Shown in pieces: positions 35,408 through 44,559 of a stretch of 64,000 bases of DNA. Made by a program: the position numbers and the translations under genes. Source of the DNA: Guyparkeria sp. SCN-R1. GTDB taxonomy: Bacteria; Pseudomonadota; Gammaproteobacteria; Halothiobacillales; Halothiobacillaceae. The notes under the pieces are model-generated. The model had not been told where the DNA came from and made no database searches. It worked only from the letters and a program-made list of their open reading frames with translations. Position 1 is the stretch's first letter. Each line of letters starts with the position of its first letter. Location of the stretch: contig NZ_QZMT01000004.1 of the NCBI RefSeq assembly GCF_003932495.1, positions 124,001-188,000 of the forward strand. Reading direction: 5' to 3'.

Positions 35408-35587
35408 TCACTTGGGGCCGAACAGCCACCAGAGGATCAGGCCGAGGATCGGCAGGAACAGGATGATCACGATCCACAGCGCCTTCATGCCGGCCGAGGC
35501 CGAGCTCTGCGCAACCTTGATGATCGCGTAGATATCCAGGAAGAGGATGATCAGGCCAAGCAGGCCACCGTAGGGAAAGTCGAGCAT
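35408..35587 (-). CDS. Small PLDc_N-type membrane protein, 59 aa
   Basis: A short gene found by reading the gap between msrA and the DUF488 gene. The 59 residues begin MLDFPYGGLLGLIILFLDIY and end ILWWLFGPK. There are two hydrophobic helices (about residues 8-25 and 37-55) with KVAQSSASAGMKALW between. The pattern matches the phospholipase D N-terminal-like (PLDc_N) small membrane proteins. AAGGAGATAG is well placed before the ATG. Function unknown. Confidence 0.82.
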   Translation of the reverse strand: MLDFPYGGLLGLIILFLDIYAIIKVAQSSASAGMKALWIVIILFLPILGLILWWLFGPK

Positions 35588-35619
35588 CGCTATCTCCTTG
35601 TGTGTCGTCTAAGGGATGA

Positions 35620-36090
35620 TCAGAGTGCGCCGGCGCGGCGCTTCTCCAGGTAACGTTGATGGTAGTCCTCGGCAGGCCAGAAGGCCGAGGCCGGCACGAT
35701 CTCGGTGACGATCGGGCGACCCAGCGTGGCCTGGTGTTCGTCGCGCACTCGTTCGGCAATTTCGCGCTGGTTGTCGCCACGCGTGAAGATCGCCGAGCGA
35801 TATTGCGTGCCCACGTCCGGGCCCTGTCGATTGGGAGTGGTCGGATCGTGCATCGAGAAGAATGCCCGGGTCAGCGTTTCGAAGTCGATCCGGTCGGGGT
35901 CGAAGCGCACCTCGACCGCCTCGGCGTGTCCGGTGCTGCCAGTACAGACCTGGCGGTAACCCGGGTGATCGACCTGCCCGCCGGTATACCCCGAGATCAC
36001 ATCGATCACGCCGGGCAGCTGACGGAAGCGATCCTCCACGCCCCAGAAGCATCCCGCGGCAAAGGTGGCGATTTCGGTTTCCTGGATCAC
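35620..36090 (-). CDS. msrA: Peptide-methionine (S)-S-oxide reductase MsrA
   Basis: A 156-residue enzyme that repairs methionine S-sulfoxide. The active site is in FAAGCFWGVEDRF, with YTGGQVDHPGY and GTQYRSAIF also conserved. The start is a GTG at 36090 with GGAGG 8 bases upstream; the frame is open further, but only through the next gene in antisense. The resolving-cysteine C-terminus of longer MsrA forms is absent. Confidence 0.94.
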   Translation of the reverse strand: MIQETEIATFAAGCFWGVEDRFRQLPGVIDVISGYTGGQVDHPGYRQVCTGSTGHAEAVEVRFDPDRIDFETLTRAFFSMHDPTTPNRQGPDVGTQYRSAIFTRGDNQREIAERVRDEHQATLGRPIVTEIVPASAFWPAEDYHQRYLEKRRAGAL

Positions 36091-36170
36091 GGTCGGGCCT
36101 CCGGTTTGTTTACCATCCGGTGACAATAGCGCATCCGCCGTCGATTCGAGCCAACCGTGGAGTACACCCC

Positions 36171-37205
36171 GTGACCAACGCCGACAACGGCATCCCTCAT
36201 CCATCGTCCTTCGTCTCTCTGGCCGACTGCCTCGACTGGATCGAGCCGCGGTTGCTCGCGGCCCACCAACACCACCTCGAGCGTGGCGAGCCGGCCAAGG
36301 GAACCTCGGCACGATTGGATGACGTCTCTGCGGGACCTCCAAGGGTCCAGATGCAAGGCGCAGTCCGCCGCGAAGGGCCGTCGCCCTTTGCAAGGGCTGC
36401 AACACCGCAGATGGGCCCTTGGAGGCTCGCCCGGACGGGGCTCGCGGGTTTGCCCGCACTCGGCGTTGCCGCCCCTCGGCGGGCAACGAGCCCGCCTTCG
36501 GTCCGGCGCCTTGATTGCGAACAAACCCGCGAGCCAGAGATGCCATCCAATCGTGCCGAGTTTCCCGGAATGCCGTGGTGGCCGGCCGGCTACGCGCACG
36601 ATGCCGAAGGGCGTGCCTTCGAGATCGCTGTCGGCGCCGTGCTCACCCAGAACACCAACTGGAACAATGTCGAGAAGGCGTTGGCCAACCTGCACGCCGC
36701 CGAGGTGCTGGATGCCGCCCGTATCCTGGATCTGGACGACGAAAACCTGGCCGAACTGATCCGCCCCTCGGGCTTTTTTCGCATCAAGACCCGCCGTCTG
36801 CGGGCCATGACCGAGGCATGGCAGGGCGCCGGGGGACTCGATGGCCTGCAGGCGCGTCCCACCGACGAGTTGCGCGACTGGTTGCTCGGCATCCATGGCG
36901 TCGGCCATGAAACCGCCGACGACATCCTGCTCTACGCCCTGGAACGCCCCGTCTGGGTAATCGACACCTACACCCGCCGTTTGTTCCATCGCCTCGGCTT
37001 CCCCGACACCGCGGCGCGCAAATATGACTTGCTGGCCGACGACCTGCTCACACACACCCGCGAACCTACCGCCACGCGTCTTGCTCGCTGGCACGGCCTG
37101 ATCGTCGAGCACGCCAAGGCGCATTGCCGGGCCAAGCCGGCCTGTGGTGGGTGCCCATTGCTTGAGCGGTGTGCTTATGGGAATGGTTTGGAGGAGGGCA
37201 GGTGA
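36171..37205 (+). CDS. HhH-GPD DNA glycosylase with in-frame repeat
   Basis: A 344-residue endonuclease III-related protein. Residues about 143-344 are the HhH-GPD domain with VGAVLTQNTNWNNVEKAL, the hairpin LLGIHGVGHETADDIL, the catalytic-type Asp in VIDTYTRRLFHR and a [4Fe-4S] motif C319-x5-C325-x2-C328-x5-C334. The Lys of Nth is replaced by His in GVGHETA, so a monofunctional glycosylase or a divergent member is likely. Residues about 43-132 are encoded by structured repeat copy 2, and the frame stays open through it. The start is GTG with GTGGAG upstream. Whether the long linker is tolerated is unknown. Confidence 0.85.
   Translation: MTNADNGIPHPSSFVSLADCLDWIEPRLLAAHQHHLERGEPAKGTSARLDDVSAGPPRVQMQGAVRREGPSPFARAATPQMGPWRLARTGLAGLPALGVAAPRRATSPPSVRRLDCEQTREPEMPSNRAEFPGMPWWPAGYAHDAEGRAFEIAVGAVLTQNTNWNNVEKALANLHAAEVLDAARILDLDDENLAELIRPSGFFRIKTRRLRAMTEAWQGAGGLDGLQARPTDELRDWLLGIHGVGHETADDILLYALERPVWVIDTYTRRLFHRLGFPDTAARKYDLLADDLLTHTREPTATRLARWHGLIVEHAKAHCRAKPACGGCPLLERCAYGNGLEEGR
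36299..36566 (+). repeat. Structured inverted-terminus repeat, copy 2, in frame
   Basis: A 268-bp element inside the HhH-GPD gene. The ends, 36299-36330 and 36535-36566, pair over 32 bases with three mismatches. Inside, CCTCCAAGGG pairs with CCCTTGGAGG (10 bp), AAGGGC pairs with GCCCTT around a CGTC loop, GCTCGCGGGTTTG pairs with CAAACCCGCGAGC (13 bp), and GGCGGGC pairs with GCCCGCC. This predicts a three-way junction. The frame of the host gene is open right through it. Confidence 0.87.
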
Positions 37206-37297
37206 CTACCTGCGGGCCAGCGTAGCCGAGCCGCCTTGGTGCCGTTTTAAGAGGGGAATTGGTGCGCGTGGCGATTGGTGCAGCCGTTGAACCTTCT

Positions 37298-37507
37298 GGA
37301 TTCCCGCTTCCGCGGGAATGACGGAGTGGGGGCTGTCGAGAAGCGGGGAGGGAGCTCTTCGATTCTTCGGCAGGATTGGAGCCATTAAAACGGGGCCCTC
37401 AATCGGAACAACGACGCGTGCCGGTTGAGGGGGAGCGCTTGTCCTCTGCCGCTTCTCGACTAACGACGCCCCCAAACATCGTCATGCCCGAGAAAGCGGG
37501 AATCCAC
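37298..37507. repeat. dRS3-like palindromes, divergent pair
   Basis: A reverse copy at 37298-37324 and a degenerate forward copy at 37481-37507 (GTCATGCCCGAGAAAGCGGG). They face away from each other. The gap 37206-37873 contains these and the following array, and no recognisable gene. Confidence 0.82.
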
Positions 37508-37595
37508 AGGACGAAGCCACCAACCCTCGATCCGAAGAAGCCTGCCTCCGCAAGGGCGGCGAGCAAACACCCAGAGATCGTGACTACCAACCCCC

Positions 37596-37804
37596 GTCAT
37601 TCCCGCGAAGCCTGTCCTCGCGTAGGCGAGGAGCGGTAATCCAGAGAGCAGAGCCACCTCCCCGTCATTCCCGCGGAAGAGGGGAGCCAGTGAACGAAGC
37701 CACCACCCCGTCATTCCCGCGAAATCGGGAATCGAGTGAACGACGCCACCACTTCGTCATTCCCGCGCAAGCATGTCCCCGTGAAAACGGGGGCGGGAAT
37801 CCAG
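37596..37804 (+). repeat. Tandem array of dRS3-like palindromes
   Basis: Four forward copies at 37596-37644, 37664-37690, 37710-37736 and 37756-37804, joined by short linkers of the type GAACGAAGCCACCA. The first and last are longer variants in which a second hairpin (for example CGCGTAGGCG with flanks) is nested in the loop. All copies have the same orientation, unlike the doublets. Confidence 0.85.
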
Positions 37805-37873
37805 AGAACGAAGCCACCAAAACGCTAAAGCCACCCCAACGCCAATCACGCATGCGCGGTCAGACCAACCCCA

Positions 37874-40429
37874 CTACAACCAAACCATCCGTCCCAACTC
37901 ATAGGGATGCAGCAACGTCTCGTGCGTCGGCACAACCCGCAGCCGATAATCGACCTCCCCCGCGAGGTCCCCGGGCAACTCAATCCGATGCAGCCCCCGC
38001 GCCTGTTCATCCACCCACTCAACCAGTTCCCCCACGACCACTCGCCGAGATGCCCCATCACCCAACACCGCCTCGCAGCGAAGCGAGTGGGGCGGCAGCC
38101 TCGGGCTGGTGGTCTCGATGTCGATGCTCAATGATTGGCCTTGTCGCACGATCGATCCGGGCGTGCTGATCACCTTCCCCTCGACACCCGCCCAGTGGGC
38201 TGCCAGCGCTTGCTCGAAATCGGCACGCTCTCGAGCGGCCCGATAGCCGTGCTGTGAAACCAAGCGGCCCGCATCGATGGCCCGCCGGTAATGATGTTCG
38301 GCGTAGTCCCGCACCATGCGCGAGGCATTGAACCGCGGTAGGATGGTGGCGATGGCATGTCGCTGCCAGGCAATCCATTCAAGCGGCAGTCCTTCGGGGG
38401 CGTTATCGGCAGGCGCCTCTCGGCGATCGAACAGCGGGATCACTTCGGTCTCGAGCAATGTCAGCAGGTCATCGGCCTCGCGCTCGTTGCGGTCGGCCGC
38501 CCCCGGCGCCGGTGAAATCGACCAGCCATTGGCGACCCCTGCGCGGTGATCATGGCCCTCGGCCCACCAACCATCGGCCACGGACAGGTTCAGCACGCCG
38601 TTGATCCCCGCTTTCTGCCCGGAGGTGCCCGAGGCCTCCATGGGAAACTCCGGCGTGTTAAGCCAGACATCGCAACCGGCTACCAGCCGGCGCGCCAGCC
38701 CCATGTCGTAGCCCTCGATCAACAGCACGTGCCCGGCAAAGCGCGGGTCAGCGCTTAGTTCATGGACCTCCTTCAACAGCGCCTGCCCCGGCTCGTCGGC
38801 GGGGTGGGCCTTACCGGCAAAAACGAACACCAGCGGCCGCGGGCTGGCCTCGATCAGGCGGGCAAGCCGTTCGCGTTGGCGAAAGAGCAGGCCGGCACGC
38901 TTGTAGGTGGCGAACCGCCGTGCGAATCCCACCATCAGGAAGTTGTCGACCGGCTGGTCCAGTACGCGGCAACGTTGCTTGAGGCGCACGTGAGCCTCGC
39001 CGAACCGCTCCGATTGGCGCTGCAGACTTGCCTTCAGGTCATCGACCAGATGCGCCTTGGCCGACAGGTGCATGGACCAGAGGCGGGCAGGATCGATGCG
39101 CTCGACCAGCTCGCCGATGCCCGCCTCGTGCAGATGGTCTCGCCAGTCGCGACGGGTGGCGTCGAACAGGCGGGTCAGGTCCCGGTTGAGGAAGGTTTCG
39201 ACGTGAACGCCATTGGTCACGTGCGTGAGCGGATTCTCCTCGGCCGGCACCTCGGGCCAGAACGCTTGGCTCATCTGCGCGGCAACCGTGCCATGCACCC
39301 GCGAAACGCCGTTGTGCTGACGTGAGCCACGCAGGGCCAGGGCGGTCATGTTGAAGCGCTTGCCATCATGGGCCGGGTCGGTGCCCAACGACAGCACGGC
39401 GGATGCATCGACACCGAGATCGGCCAGAAACGGTTGGACGTGCGCTTCGACCAGGTCCGGGGCGAAGGTGTCGTGCCCGGCGGGCACTGGCGTGTGGGTG
39501 GTGAACAGGGTCGCGGCGGCCACGGCGTGCCGGGCCGGATCAAATGCCAATCCGTCCTTGGTAAGCTCCCGCACCCGCTCGAGAATCGAGAAGGCGGCAT
39601 GCCCCTCGTTGATATGCCAGGCCGAGGGCATGATGCCCAGCGCCCGCAAGGCGCGCACGCCGCCCACACCCAGCAGCATCTCCTGCTCGAGCCGTCGACG
39701 GCGGTCACCGCCGTAGAGTCGGTGGGTGATCTCCCGGTCCGCGGCCTTGTTGTCGGCCACATCGGTATCCAGCAGATAAACAACCACCCGCCCGACCCGC
39801 ACTTCCCAGACCTGCGCCGTCACCATCCGTCCCGGGAATTCCACACGCACCTCGATGGGCGCGCTGCCCCGAGTGGCTGGCCGAATCGGCAGGTGGGAGA
39901 AATCCAGATCCTCGAAGCGCGGGTGCTGGTGGCCCTCGGCATCGATGCACTGCTGGAAATAGCCCTGCCGGTACAAGAGCCCCACGCCGACCAACGGTAG
40001 ACCGAGGTCCGAGGCCGCCTTGCAGTGATCCCCCGCCAGGATCCCCAGCCCGCCGGAATAGATGGGTAGCGACTCGTGAAAGCCGAACTCCGCGCAGAAA
40101 TACGCCACCGTCTCCTGCGGATCGATCACCGAGCCAAGCACGTCCACGCGCTCATCCGAGCAATGCACCTCGAACTCACGCCAGACCGCCGCCAGTTCCG
40201 CCAGACACGCCGAATCGCCCGCCGCCTGGTCCAGCCGCGCCTGCGGCACCAGTTGCAGGAAGCGCACCGGATTGCCCTCCACCTGCGCCCAGGTCTCCGC
40301 ATCGATGCGGTCAAACAGATCCCGCACCGCCCGCGACCGGCTGTAATACAGATTGCCGGCCAGCTCGTTTAATCGGGAGAGCGCTGGCGGCAGGGAAGGG
40401 CGGAGTTCCAGATGGTGCATGGTGGGCAT
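37874..40429 (-). CDS. Alpha-glucan phosphorylase, DUF3417 type
   Basis: An 851-residue phosphorylase that releases glucose-1-phosphate from alpha-1,4-glucans. An N-terminal DUF3417 region (LNELAGNLYYSRSRAVRDLF) precedes the catalytic domain with EFGFHESLPIYSGGLGILAGDH. The PLP lysine is near residue 606 in EASGTSGQKAGINGVLNLS. This form is distinct from classical GlgP. About 110 C-terminal residues extend past the catalytic fold. No other glycogen genes are in the window. Both flanks carry palindrome clusters. Confidence 0.92.
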   Translation of the reverse strand: MPTMHHLELRPSLPPALSRLNELAGNLYYSRSRAVRDLFDRIDAETWAQVEGNPVRFLQLVPQARLDQAAGDSACLAELAAVWREFEVHCSDERVDVLGSVIDPQETVAYFCAEFGFHESLPIYSGGLGILAGDHCKAASDLGLPLVGVGLLYRQGYFQQCIDAEGHQHPRFEDLDFSHLPIRPATRGSAPIEVRVEFPGRMVTAQVWEVRVGRVVVYLLDTDVADNKAADREITHRLYGGDRRRRLEQEMLLGVGGVRALRALGIMPSAWHINEGHAAFSILERVRELTKDGLAFDPARHAVAAATLFTTHTPVPAGHDTFAPDLVEAHVQPFLADLGVDASAVLSLGTDPAHDGKRFNMTALALRGSRQHNGVSRVHGTVAAQMSQAFWPEVPAEENPLTHVTNGVHVETFLNRDLTRLFDATRRDWRDHLHEAGIGELVERIDPARLWSMHLSAKAHLVDDLKASLQRQSERFGEAHVRLKQRCRVLDQPVDNFLMVGFARRFATYKRAGLLFRQRERLARLIEASPRPLVFVFAGKAHPADEPGQALLKEVHELSADPRFAGHVLLIEGYDMGLARRLVAGCDVWLNTPEFPMEASGTSGQKAGINGVLNLSVADGWWAEGHDHRAGVANGWSISPAPGAADRNEREADDLLTLLETEVIPLFDRREAPADNAPEGLPLEWIAWQRHAIATILPRFNASRMVRDYAEHHYRRAIDAGRLVSQHGYRAARERADFEQALAAHWAGVEGKVISTPGSIVRQGQSLSIDIETTSPRLPPHSLRCEAVLGDGASRRVVVGELVEWVDEQARGLHRIELPGDLAGEVDYRLRVVPTHETLLHPYELGRMVWL

Positions 40430-40598
40430 GTCAGGGGCTCGAGGGGATGAGCTAGCGAGTGTAAGGCTGAATCATGTCGGTGGTGTAACAGCAAGATTGC
40501 CGACCGAGGCGGCAGCGCCACTGCCGGGCCCCTAGGAGGCGTCACCCACCGGACTGGCCCCGCCCACCCCCATTTCGACATTCCCGCGCCACCACCCT

Positions 40599-40751
40599 GT
40601 CATTCCCGCGGAAGCGGGAATCTCGAGAACGCAGCCACCGCGAGTCTCGGTTGGCAGCAGCGTAAAAGACGTCTCATGACATAGGCCGGGAGGATCGGCC
40701 ACATCGGCTCCCTCGAACCAGCCATGGATTCCCGCCTCCGCGGGAATGACG
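40599..40751. repeat. dRS3-like palindrome doublet 4
   Basis: A forward copy at 40599-40625 and a reverse copy at 40726-40751. The interior contains TCGGTTGGCAGCAGCGTA and CATAGGCCGGGAG, shared with doublet 5. The gap 40430-41425 between the phosphorylase and fliC holds doublets 4 and 5, one more copy and the fliC promoter. Confidence 0.9.
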
Positions 40752-40857
40752 TCTTGGTGCGTAATGAAGTCGTGGTTCCGCTTGGCGGGGGTTGCCACCC
40801 GGTCAGCCCAACCCTGTCGCGGACTGCCAGATCACGCACTACCCACCCCACACCCCC

Positions 40858-41017
40858 GTCATTCCCGCGGACGCGGGAATCTCGAGAACGCAGCCACCGC
40901 CAGCCTCGGTTGGCAGCAGCGTAGAAGACATCTCATGCCATAGGCCGGGAGACGGGAGAGTCGGCCATATCGGCTTCGTCGAACCTGTCATGGATTCCCG
41001 CTTCCGCGGGAATGACG
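40858..41017. repeat. dRS3-like palindrome doublet 5
   Basis: A forward copy at 40858-40884 and a reverse copy at 40992-41017. It is a near duplicate of doublet 4, about 259 bases downstream, so the unit was duplicated in tandem here as at 34300-34717. Confidence 0.9.
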
Positions 41018-41137
41018 ACGAGGTGCGTCATGACCACGAGGTGCGCAAAGAGGTCGTGGTGCCTATGTAGGCCGGTGCCATCGCTTGCATTACCGCTGCC
41101 AGGGGCTGCTCTCTTGAGGCCGGCGAGCCCCCACCCT

Positions 41138-41185
41138 GTCGTTCCCGCGAAGCCTGTCCCCGCGTAGGCGGGGAGCGGGAACCCA
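41138..41185 (+). repeat. Extended dRS3-like palindrome, nested hairpin
   Basis: A 48-base forward copy, GTCGTTCCCGCGAAGCCTGT followed by CCCCGCGTAGGCGGGGAGCG and GGAACCCAG. The inner CCCCGC/GCGGGG stem sits within the outer TTCCCGC/GCGGGAA stem. Confidence 0.85.
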
Positions 41186-41334
41186 GCCATCGAAGCCACC
41201 AACAGCCACCGGCAACCCCAACACCAACAGAGCCCAACACACCCCCTGGCATCACCACCCACCCCGTCATACACTCGGCGACAACGCACCAGCACGCCTT
41301 CCGACCACCAAGCAAAAAAAATTCACCCAAGGCC

Positions 41335-41361
41335 TAAAGCTCTGACAAGACACGCCGATAA
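41335..41361 (+). promoter_or_regulatory. Sigma28 (FliA) promoter for fliC
   Basis: TAAAGCTC, an 11-base spacer and GCCGATAA match the sigma28 consensus, about 65 bases before the flagellin start. The -10 element is identical to that before flgK. Confidence 0.9.
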
Positions 41362-41425
41362 GGGAACCGTAACCAAGAGAAAATGCCCCAAGACCGGGGC
41401 CCGTCTGTAAAGAGGAGACGACATC

Positions 41426-42601
41426 ATGGTAATGGGTGTAAACACGAACGTAATGGCCCTGAACGCGCAGCGTCAACTGGGCTCCACGCAGAGCGAGATG
41501 CAGACCGCCATGGAGCGTCTGTCCTCGGGTCTGCGTATCAATAGCGCCGCTGACGATGCCGCGGGTCTGGCGATCACAAACCGCCAGACTTCGCAGATCA
41601 ACGGCCTGAATCAGGCGGTGCGCAACGCCAACGACGGTATTTCTCTGGCGCAGACCGCCGAGGGTGCGATGCAGGAATCTACCAATATCCTGCAGCGGAT
41701 GCGTGAACTGTCGATTCAGTCGGCAAACGGCACCAATTCGGCATCGGACCGCCAAGCGCTGCAGGAGGAGGTTACTGAGCTTCAGGCAGAGCTGACTCGC
41801 ATTTCCGACACCACATCCTTCGGTGCCACTAAGCTGTTCGATGGCAACTTTGGTACACGTGCGTTTCAAGTTGGCGCAAACGCAAACGAAACGGTTAGCT
41901 TAGGCCTGGATTCAATTAGTGCGAGCGACATTGGCACGTCGCGTCAATCAATTACTCAGACAGGCATCACTACCGCCAACCTTGGTAGTGCCACAAACGG
42001 CACAGATCCTCAGGACGAAGTCGTCACGTTTTCAGTCACTACGGCTGAAGGAAGTAACAGCTTCTCTGTAACTGTGGATCAAGGTGACAGCAGCCTGGAT
42101 AACTTTGTTGATTCGATTAACAGCCAAGGCAACGACCTGGGCGTCTATGCCGAGAATGACAATGGTAGCCTTGTCTTGTCCGCGGAAAACGAAGTAACTG
42201 CTTTGACCGTTTCTGCCGACGCTAACGACGACGGCGTGATTGGAGCGAGTCCGGGCCTGGCCCTTGACGGTGCTGACACATATCTGAGCGCGGTTGGGAG
42301 CATTGACATCAGCACCGAAGGTGGTTCTCAAAGCGCTATTAACGTCATTGACGACGCGCTCGGTCAAGTCGACGCTAAGCGTGCGGAACTTGGTGCCTTC
42401 CAGAACCGTCTGGACTACACCATCGCCAACCTGAACAACATCTCGGAGAACGTGAGCGCTGCCCGCTCCCAGATCCAGGACGCGGACTTCGCTCAGGAGA
42501 CTTCCAACCTGAGCCGTTCGCAGATCCTGCAACAGGCCGGCACCGCGATGCTCTCGCAGGCCAACGCCTCGCAGCAGAACGTCCTGAGCCTGCTCGGCTA
42601 A
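41426..42601 (+). CDS. fliC: Flagellin
   Basis: A 391-residue filament subunit. The conserved D0/D1 ends are clear: [20 protein letters not shown] and [20 protein letters not shown] at the N-terminus, [12 protein letters not shown]-type text ([17 protein letters not shown]) and [14 protein letters not shown] at the C-terminus. The middle, residues about 130-315, is variable and its DNA is lower in G+C (one 60-base line at 42001 is 50%). AGAGGAG at 41411-41417 suits the ATG at 41426; another ATG lies at 41432. It is exported by the flagellar type III system and chaperoned by FliS. Confidence 0.97.
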   Translation: MVMGVNTNVMALNAQRQLGSTQSEMQTAMERLSSGLRINSAADDAAGLAITNRQTSQINGLNQAVRNANDGISLAQTAEGAMQESTNILQRMRELSIQSANGTNSASDRQALQEEVTELQAELTRISDTTSFGATKLFDGNFGTRAFQVGANANETVSLGLDSISASDIGTSRQSITQTGITTANLGSATNGTDPQDEVVTFSVTTAEGSNSFSVTVDQGDSSLDNFVDSINSQGNDLGVYAENDNGSLVLSAENEVTALTVSADANDDGVIGASPGLALDGADTYLSAVGSIDISTEGGSQSAINVIDDALGQVDAKRAELGAFQNRLDYTIANLNNISENVSAARSQIQDADFAQETSNLSRSQILQQAGTAMLSQANASQQNVLSLLG

Positions 42602-42614
42602 TCCGGGCTAACGA

Positions 42615-42641
42615 GATGACGCCCAGCGGACGGGCGTCATC
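42615..42641 (+). other. Hairpin after fliC
   Basis: GATGACGCCC, a 7-base loop and GGGCGTCATC form a perfect 10-bp stem 14 bases after the fliC stop, with no T run. It probably protects the fliC mRNA 3' end or partly attenuates flaG. Confidence 0.6.
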
Positions 42642-42664
42642 ACTTGGATAAAGGGGGTGGCATG

Positions 42665-43075
42665 ATGAGCTCTGAATTGAACACCTCAGATGCCTTCGGC
42701 AAGATGCCGAGCCTTTACACCAGCGCTCGCCCGGTCTCGACCGGCGAGCGCTCTGTCGCATCCGGGCAAACGGTTTCCGGGACGGAGTTGTCGGGTTCGC
42801 GCCCGTCGTCCGCCCAGCCTGCCCGGGCGGGTTCAGGTGATCTGGCCCTGGACCGGGAGGCGCTGGAGGAAAAGGCCGCCGAGCTCTCCGAGTTCATGCA
42901 GTCCCGCCAGCGTGACTTGTCCTTTTCGGTCGACGATGACACCGGGCGCACCGTCGTCAAGGTGATCAACGCGCAGACCGACGAGGTGGTGCGACAGATT
43001 CCGTCGGAAGAACTCCTCGAGATCGCCCGACGGATCGAAGACGGGGAAAGCGGCATGCTCGAGCTGGAGGCTTGA
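42665..43075 (+). CDS. flaG: FlaG family flagellar protein
   Basis: A 136-residue FlaG-like protein. The first 55 or so residues are low-complexity Ser/Gly/Ala. The conserved FlaG core follows: LSFSVDDDTGRTVVKVINAQ and EVVRQIPSEELLEIA. FlaG influences filament length in Pseudomonas and Campylobacter; its mechanism is unclear. Starts at 42662 and 42665 are both possible; AAGGGGG is better spaced for 42665. It lies between fliC and fliD, the usual position. Confidence 0.9.
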   Translation: MSSELNTSDAFGKMPSLYTSARPVSTGERSVASGQTVSGTELSGSRPSSAQPARAGSGDLALDREALEEKAAELSEFMQSRQRDLSFSVDDDTGRTVVKVINAQTDEVVRQIPSEELLEIARRIEDGESGMLELEA

Positions 43076-43123
43076 GTACTGCGTGTTTCGGGTTGTGATG
43101 TTTCGAGTAACGAGGTAACTGAC

Positions 43124-44530
43124 ATGGCGATCACCAGCACGGGCATTGGTTCGGGCATTGACGTAAGCGGCATCGTCAGGGACCTGGTTTCTGCCGAAGC
43201 CCAACCCGCCCGCAATCGCCTGGATCGGCGGGAAGCCGAAATCCAGACCAATATTTCCGCGTTGGGTTCGCTCAAGAGCGTGCTCAACGAATTCAAGGAA
43301 TCGCTGTCTGGCTTGACCGACCTGGATGCCTTTCAGGCGCGCAAGGCGACCAGCAGCGATTCCTCCATCTTCTCGGCCTCGGCGGATGCCAGTGCCGTGG
43401 CAGGCAGCTACCAGGTGAAGGTCGAGCAGTTGGCGCAGGAGCAGAAACTGCGCAGCGGCGACTTCACCGGCAGCGATGCTGTGGTCGGCACCGGCACGCT
43501 CACGCTTGATGTGGGTGGCAACAGCTTCGACATCACGGTCGATGCGAGCAACAACACGCTGGCCGGCATCCGGGATGCCATCAACGGCTCGCCGGATAAC
43601 ACCGGTGTGAGGGCCACGACGGTGAACGTGGATGATGGCGTCGGCGGCACGGTCAGCCGTTTGGTACTCACGTCCGATGCGCCGGGCACGGCAAACGAGA
43701 TCACGCTCTCGACGGTGGACGACGACGGCAGCAATGCCGATGCGGCCGGGCTGTCGCGGCTTTCCAGTGCCTCGGGCGAGATTCAGGAGCTCCGGGCTGC
43801 ACAAGATGCCGTGGTGCAGATCGACGGCCAGACGGTGACCCGCTCGACCAATTCCATCGACGATGCCATCGATGGGGTGACATTGAACCTAAAGAAAGCC
43901 GACGATCTGTCGACATATAACTTGGACGTTGCGTTGAACACGGGCGCGGTGAAATCCAAGGTCAACAGTTTCGTCGAGTCGTACAACGAGTTGGTTAACA
44001 CCACCAATCGACTGCAGTCCTATGACCCGGATTCGGGTCGGGCCGGGCCCCTGCAAGGGGATGCCACGCTGCGCACGGTGATGAACCAGCTGCGCCGCGA
44101 GATCGGTGGGTCGGTCGAAGGTGCCGAGGGCATGTTCCAGACGCTGGCGACCATCGGCATCCAGACCCAGCGAGACGGCACGCTCGCCATCGACGATACG
44201 AAGCTCGACGACGCACTGGCGCAGGATTTCGAGGGAGTGGGCGAGCTGTTCGCCAGTGAAAACGGTTACGCCAGCAAGCTTGACAATCTGCTGGACGGCT
44301 ATGTGGGATTCAATGGAATCCTCTCGAGCCGCACCGACAGCCTGAACAATCGGCTGGACGATATCGGTGACCAGCGCGAGCAGTTGGGTCGCCGGCTGGA
44401 AAGCCTGGAGTCGCGCCTGCTGGACCAGTTCAACGCAATGGACGCCCTGGTTGGGCAGCTCAATTCCACGGGGAATTACCTGTCCCAGCAATTGAATAAC
44501 CTGCCGTTCAACAATCTCAAGAAAGATTGA
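43124..44530 (+). CDS. fliD: Flagellar filament cap protein FliD
   Basis: A 468-residue HAP2 that caps the filament and guides flagellin folding. The N-terminus has ITSTGIGSGIDVSGIVRDLV and the FliD_N domain; the C-terminal FliD_C domain has VNSFVESYNELVNTTNRLQ and a final helix DQFNAMDALVGQLNSTGNYL. Coiled-coil propensity is clear at both ends. AACGAGG precedes the ATG. Base composition is more even than in fliC. Confidence 0.96.
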   Translation: MAITSTGIGSGIDVSGIVRDLVSAEAQPARNRLDRREAEIQTNISALGSLKSVLNEFKESLSGLTDLDAFQARKATSSDSSIFSASADASAVAGSYQVKVEQLAQEQKLRSGDFTGSDAVVGTGTLTLDVGGNSFDITVDASNNTLAGIRDAINGSPDNTGVRATTVNVDDGVGGTVSRLVLTSDAPGTANEITLSTVDDDGSNADAAGLSRLSSASGEIQELRAAQDAVVQIDGQTVTRSTNSIDDAIDGVTLNLKKADDLSTYNLDVALNTGAVKSKVNSFVESYNELVNTTNRLQSYDPDSGRAGPLQGDATLRTVMNQLRREIGGSVEGAEGMFQTLATIGIQTQRDGTLAIDDTKLDDALAQDFEGVGELFASENGYASKLDNLLDGYVGFNGILSSRTDSLNNRLDDIGDQREQLGRRLESLESRLLDQFNAMDALVGQLNSTGNYLSQQLNNLPFNNLKKD

Positions 44531-44559
44531 TTCGGCCTGAGCAAGACGAGGGACTAGCC

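Noticed and set aside
35862-36170. N-terminal extension of the HhH-GPD gene
   Set aside because: It lies antisense to msrA. The GTG at 36171 has a ribosome site and gives a family-like start.
37596-37804. CRISPR array
   Set aside because: The repeats are palindromes with irregular spacing and variable length, there are no uniform spacers, and the same repeat occurs in both orientations elsewhere. No cas genes are present.
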